A stretch of DNA of 64,000 nt from Iodobacter violaceini (GTDB lineage Bacteria > Pseudomonadota > Gammaproteobacteria > Burkholderiales > Chitinibacteraceae), in NCBI RefSeq assembly GCF_011601265.1, contig NZ_JAAOLX010000005.1, forward strand, positions 310,001 through 374,000. Direction: 5' to 3'. The position numbers were made by a program, and so were the translations under genes. Shown piece by piece: positions 62,223 through 64,000 of this stretch. The first letter of the stretch is position 1. Every line of letters begins with the position of its first letter. The notes beneath the pieces were generated by a model, which worked only from the letters and a program-made list of their open reading frames with translations, ran no database searches and was not told the DNA's origin.

Positions 62223-63350
62223 CTAATTAGCTATCAAATTTTTATTAAGCAATAATTTCATATACGCAGGTAATGAATTAACCAAGTCGTCATTTAACGT
62301 TGGAACAGGTAAATTTTGGGTAACATACTGAAGGCCAGTCATTCGCAGAGGCGAGTTTAGATCCTCCCCCACACCAGCATCATTGTTTACGTGATGCTCT
62401 GAAGATGAGAATGAAGCAAATGGTGCATCATCATCCTTCCAGAAATAATCTGGCACATTCAATTTACCATTATTTGCGTTTTTGACTAGCGCATTGAAGT
62501 ACGCAATAGGCTTGGCTATTTGTTTTATGCTTAATTTTTGAAGAAATATTCGAGCAACGTCAGGTTGATATGTTTTTTGACATTGCCTCATCAATATTTC
62601 GATAGTCCGGCATTGACTATTAGGGAGCAGTTTTGCAATTAAATTTAGAAATTCAGCACCAATTTTTTTAGTTTTAACTTTGGCGCTATCTGCTTCAAAT
62701 ACCTGGCTGGATGCATTTTCATTTGAAGCACCAGCGATTTGGCCCGAAGCATCAATAGGCTTAACAACCTGAGAAGCTGCACCAGTAGGGGTAGAGTTAT
62801 CCACACCAAGCTGGTTATCACCCTGTGGTTTGGTTTTAGAATTACCAACATCCTGTACAGATAAGGGAACGGGAGTTTTTGCTGTTGTAGAACGGGATTT
62901 TTTGGCTTGATTGCTGGCTTTGTAGCCGGGAAAGAAACGACTTACTACGCGTTGAATCAACTCCGAATTACGCACCCAGATCATTAGATTACGCTTTCTG
63001 TCATAGTACGAGGCATACAATTTGCCTTTAAAAGGTTCAGCTTCAGCAAAAAATGCGGTCGCACTTTCATAACGTGAGCCAACACTGTCAAATGAAGCCC
63101 TGACAGTTTTAGCAGACAGATGAAGCGCCTCACACATGCTCTGACCCTCTTTGTACAGGCGATGCTTTGGAGATGGTTCTAAAAATTTATAGAACGTTTT
63201 TTTCCCCTTCTTGCTCATGACCTCAAACCAGTGTTCCAGCTCTAAAATGAGCAGAATTAGGTTGCCAGGGCGAGCATAGCCCTGATTAACGACATGAGTA
63301 GAAAGGGCGACGCTAATGTCGCGAATGGAGGGGTTAGTGCTCATTGACAC
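62223..63350 (-). CDS. Winged-helix DNA-binding protein of the transfer regulator operon
   Basis: 375 residues. The N-terminal about 140 residues have a winged helix (YKEGQSMCEALHLSAKTVRA, SFDSVGSRYES) and a strand pair KLYASYYDRKRNLMIWVRN, a combination seen in mobile-element replication/regulatory proteins. A Ser/Thr/Pro-rich linker (about 150-235) and a helical C-terminus follow. First gene of the operon, 12 bases before the FlhD-like gene. Could bind the inverted repeats just upstream. Confidence 0.6.
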   Translation of the reverse strand: MSMSTNPSIRDISVALSTHVVNQGYARPGNLILLILELEHWFEVMSKKGKKTFYKFLEPSPKHRLYKEGQSMCEALHLSAKTVRASFDSVGSRYESATAFFAEAEPFKGKLYASYYDRKRNLMIWVRNSELIQRVVSRFFPGYKASNQAKKSRSTTAKTPVPLSVQDVGNSKTKPQGDNQLGVDNSTPTGAASQVVKPIDASGQIAGASNENASSQVFEADSAKVKTKKIGAEFLNLIAKLLPNSQCRTIEILMRQCQKTYQPDVARIFLQKLSIKQIAKPIAYFNALVKNANNGKLNVPDYFWKDDDAPFASFSSSEHHVNNDAGVGEDLNSPLRMTGLQYVTQNLPVPTLNDDLVNSLPAYMKLLLNKNLIAN

Positions 63351-63419
63351 ACCCCCTCTTTTTGAAAAGAGGACGACTTTTTCGGCAAGCGAAAATCGTG
63401 CGCGATCGGCGGCGCAATA

Positions 63420-63545
63420 CGTTGATTACATGAATTATTCACGCAAATATACCTTGCGGAAATTGCATCGCCGATGTACAATTTCCGCAGTTGTTGGGAG
63501 TACCGGTGCGCAATCTCCGGTAAGAAATTAGGCGCACCCTGTTTT
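63420..63545. promoter_or_regulatory. Inverted-repeat-dense region (candidate operator, oriT or origin)
   Basis: TGCGGAAATTG (63455-63465) mirrors CAATTTCCGCA (63479-63489) around an inner CATCG/CGATG. GGTGCGC (63505-63511) mirrors GCGCACC (63532-63538), and ACCGG/CCGGT nests within. All lie upstream of the transfer regulator operon. Confidence 0.6.
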
Positions 63546-63546
63546 G

Positions 63547-63580
63547 AAAAAAAACCTCATTTGCCGTGAGGTTTTTTTTC
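63547..63580. terminator. Bidirectional intrinsic terminator
   Basis: CCTCA/TGAGG stem with a seven-base loop, eight A before and eight T after. Confidence 0.85.
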
Positions 63581-63746
63581 GTCTGTACTTTGCGTATCGC
63601 GAAGAAATCACCCTAAAGATAAAATTCTCATTAGAATGCTACGCAAGCGAAAAAGCATGGCCTTAGCTTCTAGGGCACATGCTTAACAGGTCGTGTTTTT
63701 TGGGATTTACTGCTGAGGAAAAATCATGAGGCTAACTAGATATTTA
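63581..63746. other. Spacer between element end and tRNAs
   Basis: No gene. Contains CGCGAAGAAATCACCC and AAGCATG repeats; could hold the element junction, but no duplicated tRNA fragment was seen elsewhere in the window. Confidence 0.35.
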
Positions 63747-63773
63747 ACCTGGAACGTGCAACACGTTCCAGGT
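63747..63773 (-). terminator. Terminator hairpin of the tRNA operon
   Basis: ACCTGGAACGTG and CACGTTCCAGGT form a perfect 12-base stem with a three-base loop, eight bases beyond the tRNA 3' end. Confidence 0.65.
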
Positions 63774-63780
63774 CAAAAAT

Positions 63781-63856
63781 TGGTGCCGACGGCAGGAATC
63801 GAACTCGCGACCCCCTGATTACAAGTCAGGTGCTCTACCAACTGAGCTACATCGGC
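63781..63856 (-). tRNA. tRNA-Thr (anticodon UGU), second of tandem pair
   Basis: 76 nt including encoded CCA. Acceptor GCCGATG/CGTCGGC, D-arm GCTC...GAGC, anticodon stem CCTGA/TCAGG around CTTGTAA (TGT anticodon), T-arm GCGAG/TTCGATTC. Sequence identical to the upstream copy. Confidence 0.95.
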
Positions 63857-63904
63857 ATAAACTTTTACAACGCCTAATTATCTTAGGTTTTACTACTGTA
63901 AAAC

Positions 63905-63980
63905 TGGTGCCGACGGCAGGAATCGAACTCGCGACCCCCTGATTACAAGTCAGGTGCTCTACCAACTGAGCTACATCGGC
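63905..63980 (-). tRNA. tRNA-Thr (anticodon UGU), first of tandem pair
   Basis: Identical cloverleaf to the downstream copy; separated by 48 bases, so probably one transcript. Encoded CCA. Confidence 0.95.
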
Positions 63981-64000
63981 GTAAAACTTTACAACTAAAT

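Noticed and set aside
63781-63980. Tandem tRNA-Thr as an att duplication
   Set aside because: Both copies are complete and share one likely transcript; tandem tRNAs are common and no tRNA 3' fragment was found at another place in the window.
1-64000. CRISPR array
   Set aside because: No regularly spaced identical repeats with unique spacers were seen; the only repeat clusters are the ACGTA iterons and attC sites.

Overview
The window looks like most of an integrative/conjugative or plasmid-derived element in a proteobacterium. A beta- or gammaproteobacterium is likely, because it carries FlhD/FlhC-type activators, an SXT-like ssb/bet/exo recombination module, a TraI_2/TraD pair with a DUF4400 protein, and a VgrG effector cargo. 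The species cannot be named from sequence alone. The backbone is AT-rich. Several cargo blocks are visibly more GC-rich (about 12.9-15.6, 30.4-31.7, 38.2-44.4 and 49.5-55.1 kb), which suggests separate acquisition. The right edge holds two tandem tRNA-Thr(UGU) genes, probably at or near a chromosomal boundary. No mating-pair-formation (T4SS channel) gene is present, so those genes are either left of the window or lost.

Layout. 0-12.8 kb: ParB-like protein, an orphan DNA methyltransferase, an ADP-ribosyltransferase-like protein, many small unknown genes, a tyrosine recombinase coupled to a KfrA-like protein, and a DUF4942 protein. 12.9-15.6 kb: an RloC-like Rad50/SbcC-type ATPase with zinc hook and a C-terminal R-x3-E...H anticodon-nuclease-like signature. 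15.8-18.1 kb: small unknown genes, one with a Cys-His-Asp triad. 18.2-23.2 kb: minus-strand recombination operon (ssb, bet, RecE/Exo8-like exonuclease) with two very small genes at its head. 23.2-32.6 kb: two about 335-nt noncoding RNA genes in inverted orientation, each with a TTGACA-N18-TAATGT promoter and its own terminator. They bracket an OmpA/VirB9-like protein, a peptidoglycan M15 peptidase, a secreted nuclease, a ParA-like protein without its P-loop lysine, and others.

32.6-36.5 kb: primase and small genes, then StbB/TraK-like stability genes next to an iterated TACGTA repeat. A structured leader RNA lies before the primase and again before a 94-aa gene at 20.1 kb; paired-base changes and a pseudoknot are conserved between the two copies. 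36.8-37.9 kb: two integron gene cassettes with attC sites and no integron integrase. 38.2-44.5 kb: candidate defence island. A metallo-beta-lactamase-fold protein, an E2-E1-JAB triple-fusion ubiquitin-like conjugation/deconjugation protein and a second (broken) metallo-beta-lactamase gene are divergent from a WYL-type regulator and a four-helix membrane protein. 46-48.6 kb: RNase HI-like and triple zinc-ribbon proteins. 49.0-55.1 kb: orphan VgrG, a PoNe-type PD-(D/E)XK nuclease effector, its PoNi immunity protein and an Rhs remnant. 56.7-63.4 kb: the conjugation regulator/relaxosome operon (winged-helix protein, FlhD-like, FlhC-like, TraI_2, TraD, DUF4400), followed by an inverted-repeat-dense region and the tRNAs.

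How it fits together (inference): the FlhDC-like pair probably switches on transfer functions, while ParB, ParA-like and StbB-like modules and the recombinase maintain the element. The ssb/bet/exo operon would promote recombination between related elements. The RloC-like, methyltransferase, ubiquitin-like and PoNe/PoNi blocks look like anti-phage or competition cargo.
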